Positions 1 through 10,416 of a stretch of DNA of 64,000 bases are shown here, piece after piece (the stretch's first letter is position 1; the number at the start of each line of letters is the position of its first letter). The stretch covers positions 1 through 64,000 of the forward strand of contig JAZAQT010000526.1 in NCBI GenBank assembly GCA_036417435.1, given 5' to 3'. Source of the DNA: Inia geoffrensis (lineage: Eukaryota > Chordata > Mammalia > Artiodactyla > Iniidae). Made by a program: the position numbers and the translations under genes. Below the pieces are notes generated by a model. It searched no databases and had not been told where the DNA came from. It saw nothing but the letters and a program-made list of their open reading frames with translations.

Positions 1-215
1 TCACAAGAAAGCGAGTTGAGAAAAGGAGATCTTTGGCACTGTAACTCACAATCCTGCAGAGTTCCAAATGACCCCTATCATCCAAAAATTTATTGAAGGA
101 AGGCTGTGAAGAGGACTTGAACGCGACGCAGAATTGCAGAAAACAGATATCAGGGGGTAGATAAGAATTGCTCTGAAAGCGTAGGAAAAGAGGCAGCAGT
201 TCGACAGTGATGCAC

Positions 216-287
216 TTGGCCAAAAAGGGCGTATGCGTTTTTTCCTGAATATATTCAGGAAAAAACGCATACGCCCTTTTTGGCCAA
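216..287. repeat. Perfect 72-bp palindrome (36-bp arms, no spacer)
   Basis: The left arm begins TTGGCCAAAAAGGGCG and the right arm ends CGCCCTTTTTGGCCAA. The two 36-bp arms are exact reverse complements and meet between 251 and 252 inside an A/T-rich centre (GAATATATTC). The symmetry stops at once outside: 215 is C and 288 is C. The same palindrome recurs at unit 216-287 in all 37 monomers and is perfect in 34. It could extrude as a cruciform, or fold into a 36-bp hairpin if transcribed. I see no flanking target-site duplication and no protein motif, so I do not call it a transposon. Its function is unknown. Confidence 0.97.
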
Positions 288-800
288 CCAAGCAAGCCTG
301 CAATGGAAATCCGCACTACAAGGAAGTCTCACTTCCCACCGATCCAAAGGGCCGTCCGAAAAAAGTGTAAAATCCAGAGAGGCAGGACAGGCCGTGGAGA
401 ACCGGCAGCCTTGTTATGCTGATGGGCGGGATGTAAATTGCCAACAGCCACTCTGGAGAAGTGGATGGTGTTTCCTGGAACAAAGAAAAAACCAAGCTAG
501 AGAGCCTAGGGCACTTCCACTTATGGTGCTATAGATTCGGAAAATTTAAATGAAAAAGACACAGCCACACCAAAGTTTGGGGCTGCTCTGTGTACGGGAT
601 CCTTGACTATGGTACAACTTTAATAGCCCAGAAAGAGAAAAATGGATATAGAAGTTGTGGTACATCCCTACAATGGAATATCCCTCAACAATGAAATCCA
701 TGGCAACACACCAGTAGCAGCATAATGACAGGATTTAGTTATGATGATTCTAAGTGAAATAAGTCACACAGAAAAAGAAACATCATAAGATATCACTAAT
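288..800 (+). pseudogene. Remnant of L1 ORF2 C-terminus (monomer 1)
   Basis: Read from 658 in frame, the translation is WYIPTMEYPSTMKSMATHQ followed by a stop. This resembles the WYIYTMEYYSAIKK-type motif near the end of L1 ORF2 protein. Upstream, near 400-480, the DNA resembles the ORF2 segment encoding the preceding residues, but the frame is broken by several stops and indels. No catalytic domain is included; endonuclease and reverse transcriptase lie far upstream in a full L1. The right end of the coding remnant (~800) is approximate. It cannot encode a functional protein. Confidence 0.75.
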
Positions 801-1140
801 ACCGAGAATGTAAACACGGCTACGTGTGAACTGCATTACAAAACACAACAGAGTCTCACATTTACAAAAGAAACTTATGCTTGCTTAAGGGGAAAGGAGA
901 GTGGGGAGGCTGCATAAAACCAGAGGTTCATATTAGGACAGATACCATTCCATAAGCCAAATATATATTAGACAAGACCTACTCCTTGCTCAACGAAATG
1001 GACTCAACACCCCGTATTCAAAACCTAGGAATATGCCTGACTATGAAGAAAATTAAAACCCATACATTTATAGGTCTCCATAAGAAAATCATTTGTGTAC
1101 AGCACCATACACACAGCAGTGTCAATAAGCTAAATCCCCT

Positions 1141-1170
1141 TATAAAAATAAATTTGAAAAACAAAACACA
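1141..1170 (+). promoter_or_regulatory. L1-derived A-rich tail with AATAAA polyadenylation signal (monomer 1)
   Basis: AATAAA lies at 1147-1152 within an A-rich run that follows the conserved end of the L1 3' UTR, as expected for the poly(A) end of a retrotransposon. It recurs in every monomer. If the array is transcribed on the + strand, each unit carries a possible polyadenylation signal. Whether it is used cannot be told from sequence. Confidence 0.5.
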
Positions 1171-1175
1171 AGGAC

Positions 1176-1304
1176 TGTGAAATAGAGAGAAATTCTTAAA
1201 TAAGTCCTTCAGGGCTTGTGAGGAATCTTGGATTTACCACCTCTACATCCACAGCTGTGGGAGAGATAAGGCTGGACACTTGGGGCTGATAGTATTGGTG
1301 AGGG
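1176..1304 (+). other. Unrecognised variable segment after the L1 tail (monomer 1)
   Basis: No similarity to L1 or another family that I recognise. It carries several of the class markers (unit 1207, 1214, 1230, 1251, 1258, 1292-1298). In N1 copies such as this one it contains the 12-bp palindrome CCACAGCTGTGG, which most N2 copies lose through T to G at 1258. Confidence 0.5.
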
Positions 1305-1736
1305 AATGCAGACCCTTTGAGGTAATGGTGCATGGTTCCCATTCCACGGGTCCCAAATCTCCACGTTTAAGGGATTTATCCTTCAGCTAAAATATGCATG
1401 GAAAACCCAGAATATGGTCCACGAAGTGATCAGGCATAATTTCTAAAACTCATCGCCATTTTCGCCCCCTGATACTCGAGTTCGCCGTTCCAGATGCGAT
1501 ATTAACATTCTCCCCACTTGGAGAGTCAGTGCCTTTGACCTCTTGTTTGGCACAGTTTGCAATTTCTGTGGAAGATGAACAGGAATAAGGAGAACCAATG
1601 AGCGGCTAACTCGATGTGTTTGGACGGGCACATTGAACTCTGATTTCCCTACAGGAAGAAGAATTCACCAAAGGCTCAGCGGGCCATGCCGGAACGAGAT
1701 TAGGGCCTGAAGCAATTCTTCGGGTTTTCGGTCAGC
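1305..1736 (+). other. CpG-rich, nearly invariant block of the monomer (monomer 1)
   Basis: I recognise no gene, RNA or transposon here. By eye it contains roughly 17 CpG dinucleotides in its last ~400 bp, against about six in the preceding ~800 bp. Across the 36 copies that include this block I found only four substitutions (8457, 36298, 38034 and 52051), two of them identical. This is far fewer than in the neighbouring L1-derived part. It may be a functional element, a hotspot of gene conversion or simply the most recently homogenised part. Confidence 0.6.
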
Positions 1737-3472
1737 TCACAAGAAAGCGAGTTGAGAAAAGGAGATCTTTGGCACTGTAACTCACAATCCTGCAGAGTTC
1801 CAAATGACCCCTATCATCCAAAAATTTATTGAAGGAAGGCTGTGAAGAGGACTTGAACGCGACGCAGAATTGCAGAAAACAGATATCAGGGGGTAGATAA
1901 GAATTGCTCTGAAAGCGTAGGAAAAGAGGCAGCAGTTCGACAGTGATGCACTTGGCCAAAAAGGGCGTATGCGTTTTTTCCTGAATATATTCAGGAAAAA
2001 ACGCATACGCCCTTTTTGGCCAACCAAGCAAGCCTGCAATGGAAATCCGCACTACAAGGAAGTCTCACTTCCCACCGATCCAAAGGGCCGTCCGAAAAAA
2101 GTGTAAAATCCAGAGAGGCAGGACAGGCCGTGGAGAACCGGCAGCCTTGTTATGCTGATGGGCGGGATGTAAATTGCCAACAGCCACTCTGGAGAAGTGG
2201 ATGGTGTTTCCTGGAACAAAGAAAAAACCAAGCTAGAGAGCCTAGGGCACTTCCACTTATGGTGCTATAGATTCGGAAAATTTAAATGAAAAAGACACAG
2301 CCACACCAAAGTTTGGGGCTGCTCTGTGTACGGGATCCTTGACTATGGTACAACTTTAATAGCCCAGAAAGAGAAAAATGGATATAGAAGTTGTGGTACA
2401 TCCCTACAATGGAATATCCCTCAACAATGAAATCCATGGCAACACACCAGTAGCAGCATAATGACAGGATTTAGTTATGATGATTCTAAGTGAAATAAGT
2501 CACACAGAAAAAGAAACATCATAAGATATCACTAATACCGAGAATGTAAACACGGCTACGTGTGAACTGCATTACAAAACACAACAGAGTCTCACATTTA
2601 CAAAAGAAACTTATGCTTGCTTAAGGGGAAAGGAGAGTGGGGAGGCTGCATAAAACCAGAGGTTCATATTAGGACAGATACCATTCCATAAGCCAAATAT
2701 ATATTAGACAAGACCTACTCCTTGCTCAACGAAATGGACTCAACACCCCGTATTCAAAACCTAGGAATATGCCTGACTATGAAGAAAATTAAAACCCATA
2801 CATTTATAGGTCTCCATAAGAAAATCATTTGTGTACAGCACCATACACACAGCAGTGTCAATAAGCTAAATCCCCTTATAAAAATAAATTTGAAAAACAA
2901 AACACAAGGACTGTGAAATAGAGAGAAATTCTTAAATAAGTCCTTCAGGCCTTGTGAGGAATCTTGGATTTACCACCTCTACATCCACAGCTGGGGGAGA
3001 GATAAGGCTGGACACTTGGGGCTGATAGTATTGGTGAGGGAATGCAGACCCTTTGAGGTAATGGTGCATGGTTCCCATTCCACGGGTCCCAAATCTCCAC
3101 GTTTAAGGGATTTATCCTTCAGCTAAAATATGCATGGAAAACCCAGAATATGGTCCACGAAGTGATCAGGCATAATTTCTAAAACTCATCGCCATTTTCG
3201 CCCCCTGATACTCGAGTTCGCCGTTCCAGATGCGATATTAACATTCTCCCCACTTGGAGAGTCAGTGCCTTTGACCTCTTGTTTGGCACAGTTTGCAATT
3301 TCTGTGGAAGATGAACAGGAATAAGGAGAACCAATGAGCGGCTAACTCGATGTGTTTGGACGGGCACATTGAACTCTGATTTCCCTACAGGAAGAAGAAT
3401 TCACCAAAGGCTCAGCGGGCCATGCCGGAACGAGATTAGGGCCTGAAGCAATTCTTCGGGTTTTCGGTCAGC
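1737..3472 (+). repeat. Satellite monomer 2 (class N1)
   Basis: Palindrome at 1952-2023, perfect. It differs from monomers 1, 3 and 4 at 2950 (G to C, 'aggcctt') and 2994 (T to G). Both variants are typical of N2 copies, so it is a patchwork with an N2-like 3' side. Confidence 0.95.
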
Positions 3473-5208
3473 TCACAAGAAAGCGAGTTGAGAAAAGGAG
3501 ATCTTTGGCACTGTAACTCACAATCCTGCAGAGTTCCAAATGACCCCTATCATCCAAAAATTTATTGAAGGAAGGCTGTGAAGAGGACTTGAACGCGACG
3601 CAGAATTGCAGAAAACAGATATCAGGGGGTAGATAAGAATTGCTCTGAAAGCGTAGGAAAAGAGGCAGCAGTTCGACAGTGATGCACTTGGCCAAAAAGG
3701 GCGTATGCGTTTTTTCCTGAATATATTCAGGAAAAAACGCATACGCCCTTTTTGGCCAACCAAGCAAGCCTGCAATGGAAATCCGCACTACAAGGAAGTC
3801 TCACTTCCCACCGATCCAAAGGGCCGTCCGAAAAAAGTGTAAAATCCAGAGAGGCAGGACAGGCCGTGGAGAACCGGCAGCCTTGTTATGCTGATGGGCG
3901 GGATGTAAATTGCCAACAGCCACTCTGGAGAAGTGGATGGTGTTTCCTGGAACAAAGAAAAAACCAAGCTAGAGAGCCTAGGGCACTTCCACTTATGGTG
4001 CTATAGATTCGGAAAATTTAAATGAAAAAGACACAGCCACACCAAAGTTTGGGGCTGCTCTGTGTACGGGATCCTTGACTATGGTACAACTTTAATAGCC
4101 CAGAAAGAGAAAAATGGATATAGAAGTTGTGGTACATCCCTACAATGGAATATCCCTCAACAATGAAATCCATGGCAACACACCAGTAGCAGCATAATGA
4201 CAGGATTTAGTTATGATGATTCTAAGTGAAATAAGTCACACAGAAAAAGAAACATCATAAGATATCACTAATACCGAGAATGTAAACACGGCTACGTGTG
4301 AACTGCATTACAAAACACAACAGAGTCTCACATTTACAAAAGAAACTTATGCTTGCTTAAGGGGAAAGGAGAGTGGGGAGGCTGCATAAAACCAGAGGTT
4401 CATATTAGGACAGATACCATTCCATAAGCCAAATATATATTAGACAAGACCTACTCCTTGCTCAACGAAATGGACTCAACACCCCGTATTCAAAACCTAG
4501 GAATATGCCTGACTATGAAGAAAATTAAAACCCATACATTTATAGGTCTCCATAAGAAAATCATTTGTGTACAGCACCATACACACAGCAGTGTCAATAA
4601 GCTAAATCCCCTTATAAAAATAAATTTGAAAAACAAAACACAAGGACTGTGAAATAGAGAGAAATTCTTAAATAAGTCCTTCAGGGCTTGTGAGGAATCT
4701 TGGATTTACCACCTCTACATCCACAGCTGTGGGAGAGATAAGGCTGGACACTTGGGGCTGATAGTATTGGTGAGGGAATGCAGACCCTTTGAGGTAATGG
4801 TGCATGGTTCCCATTCCACGGGTCCCAAATCTCCACGTTTAAGGGATTTATCCTTCAGCTAAAATATGCATGGAAAACCCAGAATATGGTCCACGAAGTG
4901 ATCAGGCATAATTTCTAAAACTCATCGCCATTTTCGCCCCCTGATACTCGAGTTCGCCGTTCCAGATGCGATATTAACATTCTCCCCACTTGGAGAGTCA
5001 GTGCCTTTGACCTCTTGTTTGGCACAGTTTGCAATTTCTGTGGAAGATGAACAGGAATAAGGAGAACCAATGAGCGGCTAACTCGATGTGTTTGGACGGG
5101 CACATTGAACTCTGATTTCCCTACAGGAAGAAGAATTCACCAAAGGCTCAGCGGGCCATGCCGGAACGAGATTAGGGCCTGAAGCAATTCTTCGGGTTTT
5201 CGGTCAGC
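3473..5208 (+). repeat. Satellite monomer 3 (class N1)
   Basis: Palindrome at 3688-3759, perfect. I see no difference from monomer 1 at any class-marker site, which suggests recent duplication or conversion among monomers 1, 3 and 4. Confidence 0.95.
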
Positions 5209-6944
5209 TCACAAGAAAGCGAGTTGAGAAAAGGAGATCTTTGGCACTGTAACTCACAATCCTGCAGAGTTCCAAATGACCCCTATCATCCAAAAATTTA
5301 TTGAAGGAAGGCTGTGAAGAGGACTTGAACGCGACGCAGAATTGCAGAAAACAGATATCAGGGGGTAGATAAGAATTGCTCTGAAAGCGTAGGAAAAGAG
5401 GCAGCAGTTCGACAGTGATGCACTTGGCCAAAAAGGGCGTATGCGTTTTTTCCTGAATATATTCAGGAAAAAACGCATACGCCCTTTTTGGCCAACCAAG
5501 CAAGCCTGCAATGGAAATCCGCACTACAAGGAAGTCTCACTTCCCACCGATCCAAAGGGCCGTCCGAAAAAAGTGTAAAATCCAGAGAGGCAGGACAGGC
5601 CGTGGAGAACCGGCAGCCTTGTTATGCTGATGGGCGGGATGTAAATTGCCAACAGCCACTCTGGAGAAGTGGATGGTGTTTCCTGGAACAAAGAAAAAAC
5701 CAAGCTAGAGAGCCTAGGGCACTTCCACTTATGGTGCTATAGATTCGGAAAATTTAAATGAAAAAGACACAGCCACACCAAAGTTTGGGGCTGCTCTGTG
5801 TACGGGATCCTTGACTATGGTACAACTTTAATAGCCCAGAAAGAGAAAAATGGATATAGAAGTTGTGGTACATCCCTACAATGGAATATCCCTCAACAAT
5901 GAAATCCATGGCAACACACCAGTAGCAGCATAATGACAGGATTTAGTTATGATGATTCTAAGTGAAATAAGTCACACAGAAAAAGAAACATCATAAGATA
6001 TCACTAATACCGAGAATGTAAACACGGCTACGTGTGAACTGCATTACAAAACACAACAGAGTCTCACATTTACAAAAGAAACTTATGCTTGCTTAAGGGG
6101 AAAGGAGAGTGGGGAGGCTGCATAAAACCAGAGGTTCATATTAGGACAGATACCATTCCATAAGCCAAATATATATTAGACAAGACCTACTCCTTGCTCA
6201 ACGAAATGGACTCAACACCCCGTATTCAAAACCTAGGAATATGCCTGACTATGAAGAAAATTAAAACCCATACATTTATAGGTCTCCATAAGAAAATCAT
6301 TTGTGTACAGCACCATACACACAGCAGTGTCAATAAGCTAAATCCCCTTATAAAAATAAATTTGAAAAACAAAACACAAGGACTGTGAAATAGAGAGAAA
6401 TTCTTAAATAAGTCCTTCAGGGCTTGTGAGGAATCTTGGATTTACCACCTCTACATCCACAGCTGTGGGAGAGATAAGGCTGGACACTTGGGGCTGATAG
6501 TATTGGTGAGGGAATGCAGACCCTTTGAGGTAATGGTGCATGGTTCCCATTCCACGGGTCCCAAATCTCCACGTTTAAGGGATTTATCCTTCAGCTAAAA
6601 TATGCATGGAAAACCCAGAATATGGTCCACGAAGTGATCAGGCATAATTTCTAAAACTCATCGCCATTTTCGCCCCCTGATACTCGAGTTCGCCGTTCCA
6701 GATGCGATATTAACATTCTCCCCACTTGGAGAGTCAGTGCCTTTGACCTCTTGTTTGGCACAGTTTGCAATTTCTGTGGAAGATGAACAGGAATAAGGAG
6801 AACCAATGAGCGGCTAACTCGATGTGTTTGGACGGGCACATTGAACTCTGATTTCCCTACAGGAAGAAGAATTCACCAAAGGCTCAGCGGGCCATGCCGG
6901 AACGAGATTAGGGCCTGAAGCAATTCTTCGGGTTTTCGGTCAGC
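5209..6944 (+). repeat. Satellite monomer 4 (class N1)
   Basis: Palindrome at 5424-5495, perfect. Matches monomers 1 and 3 at all class-marker sites. It is the last copy of the N1 run before N2-type copies begin. Confidence 0.95.
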
Positions 6945-8680
6945 TCACAAGAAAGCGAGTTGAGAAAAGGAGATCTTTGGCACTGTAACTCACAATCCTG
7001 CAGAGTTCCAAATGACCCCTATCATCCAAAAATTTATTGAAGGAAGGCTGTGAAGAGGACTTGAACGCGACGCAGAATTGCAGAAAACAGATATCAGGGG
7101 GTAGATAAGAATTGCTCTGAAAGCGTAGGAAAAGAGGCAGCAGTTCGACAGTGATGCACTTGGCCAAAAAGGGCGTATGCGTTTTTTCCTGAATATATTC
7201 AGGAAAAAACGCATACGCCCTTTTTGGCCAACCAAGCAAGCCTGCAATGGAAATCCGCACTACAAGGAAGTCTCACTTCCCACCGATCCAAAGGGCCGTC
7301 CGAAAAAAGTGTAAAATCCAGAGAGGCAGGACAGGCCGTGGAGAACCGGCAGCCTTGTTATGCTGATGGGCGGGATGTAAATTGCCAACAGCCACTCTGG
7401 AGAAGTGGATGGTGTTTCCTGGAACAAAGAAAAAAACAAGCTAGAGAGCCTAGGGCACTTCCACTTATGGTGCTATAGATTCGGAAAATTTAAATGAAAA
7501 AGACACAGCCACACCAAAGTTTGGGGCTGCTCTGTGTACGGGATCCTTGACTATGGTACAACTTTAATAGCCCAGAAAGAGAAAAATGGATATAGAAGTT
7601 GTGCTACATCCCTACAATGGAATATCACTCAACAATGAAATCCATGGCAACACACCAGTAGCAGCATAATGAGAGGATTTAGTTATGATGATTCTAAGTG
7701 AAATAAGTCACACAGAAAAAGAAACATCATAAGATATCACTAACACCGGGAATGTAAACACGGCTACGTGTGAACTGCATTACAAAACACAACAGAGTCT
7801 CACATTTACAAAAGAAACTTATGCTTGCTTAAGGGGAAAGGAGAGTGGGGAGGCTGCATAAAACCAGAGGTTCACATTAGGACAGATACCATTCCATAAG
7901 CCAAATATATATTAGACAAGACCTACTCCTTGCTCAACGAAATGGACTCAACACCCCGTATTCAAAACCTTGGAATATGCCTGACTATGAAGAAAATTAA
8001 AACCCATACATTTATAGGTCTCCATAAGAAAATCATTTGTGTACAGCACCATACACACAGCAGTGTCAATAAGCTAAATCCCCTTATAAAAATAAATTTG
8101 AAAAACAAAACAGAAGGACTGTGAAATAGAGAGAAATTCTTAAATAAGTCCTTCAGGCCTTGTGAGGAATCTTGGATTTACCACCTCTACATCCACAGCT
8201 GGGGGAGAGATAAGGCTGGACACTTGGGGCTGATAGTATTGGTGAGGGAATGCAGACCCTTTGAGGTAATGGTGCATGGTTCCCATTCCACGGGTCCCAA
8301 ATCTCCACGTTTAAGGGATTTATCCTTCAGCTAAAATATGCATGGAAAACCCAGAATATGGTCCACGAAGTGATCAGGCATAATTTCTAAAACTCATCGC
8401 CATTTTCGCCCCCTGATACTCGAGTTCGCCGTTCCAGATGCGATATTAACATTCTCTCCACTTGGAGAGTCAGTGCCTTTGACCTCTTGTTTGGCACAGT
8501 TTGCAATTTCTGTGGAAGATGAACAGGAATAAGGAGAACCAATGAGCGGCTAACTCGATGTGTTTGGACGGGCACATTGAACTCTGATTTCCCTACAGGA
8601 AGAAGAATTCACCAAAGGCTCAGCGGGCCATGCCGGAACGAGATTAGGGCCTGAAGCAATTCTTCGGGTTTTCGGTCAGC
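6945..8680 (+). repeat. Satellite monomer 5 (class N2)
   Basis: Palindrome at 7160-7231, perfect. It carries C to A at unit 492, shared only with monomers 7, 8 and 9, and 'taacaccggg' as in D copies. Private changes are 8113 (C to G) and 8457 (C to T, one of the rare changes in the conserved block). It looks like a recombinant between N2 and D-type sequence. Confidence 0.95.
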
Positions 8681-10416
8681 TCACAAGAAAGCGAGTTGAG
8701 AAAAGGAGATCTTTGGCACTGTAACTCACAATCCTGCAGAGTTCCAAATGACCCCTATCATCCAAAAATTTATTGAAGGAAGGCTGTGAAGAGGACTTGA
8801 ACGCGACGCAGAATTGCAGGAAACAGATATCAGGGGGTAGATAAGAATTGCTCTGAAAGCGTAGGAAAAGAGGCAGCAGTTCGACAGTGATGCACTTGGC
8901 CAAAAAGGGCGTATGCGTTTTTTCCTGAATATATTCAGGAAAAAACGCATACGCCCTTTTTGGCCAACCAAGCAAGCCTGCAATGGAAATCCGCACTACA
9001 AGGAAGTCTCACTTCCCACCGATCCAAAGGGCCGTCCGAAAAAAGTGTAAAATCCAGAGAGGCAGGACAGGCCGTGGAGAACCGGCAGCCTTGTTATGCT
9101 GATGGGCGGGATGTAAATTGCCAACAGCCACTCTGGAGAAGTGGATGGTGTTTCCTGGAACAAAGAAAAAACCAAGCTAGAGAGCCTAGGGCACTTCCAC
9201 TTATGGTGTTATAGATTCGGAAAATTTAAATGAAAAAGACACAGCCACACCAAAGTTTGGGGCTGCTCTGTGTACGGGATCCTTGACTATGGTACAACTT
9301 TAATAGCCCAGAAAGAGAAAAATGGATATAGAAGTTGTGCTACATCCCTACAATGCAATATCACTCAACAATGAAATCCATGGCAACACACCAGTAGCAG
9401 CATAATGACAGGATTTAGTTATGATGATTCTAAGTGAAATAAGTCACACAGAAAAAGAAACATCATAAGATATCACTAATACCGGGAATGTAAACACGGC
9501 TACGTGTGAACTGCATTACAAAACACAACAGAGTCTCACATTTACAAAAGAAACTTATGATTGCTTAAGGGGAAAGGAGAGTGGGGAGGCTGCATAAAAC
9601 CAGAGGTTCATATTAGGACAGATACCATTCCATAAGCCAAATATATATTAGACAAGACCTACTCCTTGCTCAACGAAATGGACTCAACACCCCGTATTCA
9701 AAACCTAGGAATATGCCTGACTATGAAGAAAATTAAAACCCATACATTTATAGGTCTCCATAAGAAAATCATTTGTGTACAGCACCATACACACAGCAGT
9801 GTCAATAAGCTAAATCCCCTTATAAAAATAAATTTGAAAAACAAAACACAAGGACTGTGAAATAGAGAGAAATTCTTAAATAAGTCCTTCAGGGCTTGTG
9901 AGGAATCTTGGATTTACCACCTCTACATCCACAGCTGGGGGAGAGATAAGGCTGGACACTTGGGGCTGATACTATTGGTGAGGGAATGCAGACCCTTTGA
10001 GGTAATGGTGCATGGTTCCCATTCCACGGGTCCCAAATCTCCACGTTTAAGGGATTTATCCTTCAGCTAAAATATGCATGGAAAACCCAGAATATGGTCC
10101 ACGAAGTGATCAGGCATAATTTCTAAAACTCATCGCCATTTTCGCCCCCTGATACTCGAGTTCGCCGTTCCAGATGCGATATTAACATTCTCCCCACTTG
10201 GAGAGTCAGTGCCTTTGACCTCTTGTTTGGCACAGTTTGCAATTTCTGTGGAAGATGAACAGGAATAAGGAGAACCAATGAGCGGCTAACTCGATGTGTT
10301 TGGACGGGCACATTGAACTCTGATTTCCCTACAGGAAGAAGAATTCACCAAAGGCTCAGCGGGCCATGCCGGAACGAGATTAGGGCCTGAAGCAATTCTT
10401 CGGGTTTTCGGTCAGC
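8681..10416 (+). repeat. Satellite monomer 6 (class N2)
   Basis: Palindrome at 8896-8967, perfect. Private changes are at 8820 (A to G), 9356 (G to C) and 9560 (C to A). It shares T at unit 531 with monomers 12 and 31 and 'gatacta' near 1292 with monomers 8, 30, 36 and 37. Confidence 0.95.

Larger units (their letters stand above)
288..1175 (+). mobile_element. Degenerate LINE-1 3' end (ORF2 tail, 3' UTR, A-rich tail), monomer 1
   Basis: Landmarks of the ungulate/cetacean L1 3' end, recalled from its consensus, occur in the right order. They are 'gtaaattg' then 'cagccact' (~433-450), 'tggtac' plus 'caatggaatat' (~659-681), 'aagtgaaataagtcacacag' (~752-771), 'gatatcacta' (~789), 'aaacttatg' (~870), 'aaggggaaagg' (~887) and 'gtacagcaccatacacac' (~1098). 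An A-rich tail follows. Divergence from the consensus is high, so this is an old insertion fossilised in the satellite. The same segment lies at unit 288-1175 of every monomer (4 bp shorter in D-del copies). No 5' part of L1, no ORF1 and no reverse-transcriptase domain is present. Confidence 0.85.
1..1736 (+). repeat. Satellite monomer 1 (class N1), reference unit
   Basis: Used as the reference for unit numbering. The palindrome is at 216-287, the L1 relic at 288-1175 and the conserved CpG-rich block at 1305-1736. It has the N1 markers in the L1 part and 'ctgtggg' near 1258. It is nearly identical to monomers 3 and 4. The array continues to the left of the window. Confidence 0.95.

Noticed and set aside
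199..207. RNA polymerase III B box or tRNA-derived SINE
   Set aside because: GTTCGACAG resembles a B box but the last position is wrong, there is no A box upstream at the expected spacing, and no tRNA-like fold.
216..287. Palindrome as a MITE or as a bidirectional terminator
   Set aside because: No target-site duplication or transposase-type terminal repeats, and it is present once per unit through satellite amplification rather than by independent insertions. In a mammalian array a bacterial-type terminator has no meaning.
46..303. Recurring 85-codon minus-strand and 84-codon plus-strand reading frames (46-303 and 280-534 in monomer 1)
   Set aside because: They run through or start in the palindrome, repeat once per monomer and overlap a third frame (106 codons, minus). 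Changes between copies alter residues in both frames without bias, and no protein family is recognisable. Treated as non-coding.
1000..1020. CENP-B box
   Set aside because: The closest stretches ('cccgtattc' near 1011, and TTCG sites near 530, 1480 and 1718) lack the full TTCG-N4-A-NN-CGGG pattern on either strand. No canonical box found by eye.
986..1180. 64-codon plus-strand frame in each monomer
   Set aside because: It lies in the L1 3' UTR and A-rich tail. The lysine/asparagine-rich C-terminus is simply the translated A-rich tail, and D copies change many residues.
1250..1262. 12-bp palindrome CCACAGCTGTGG
   Set aside because: Present only in some classes (lost by T to G at unit 1258 or changed at 1251 in D copies). 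It is short enough to be chance and is not maintained.
1443..1631. 62-codon minus-strand frame, almost unchanged in all copies
   Set aside because: It is unchanged because the whole CpG-rich block is unchanged at the DNA level, silent sites included, so this is not evidence of coding. No domain, no partner gene, and the block extends well beyond the frame.
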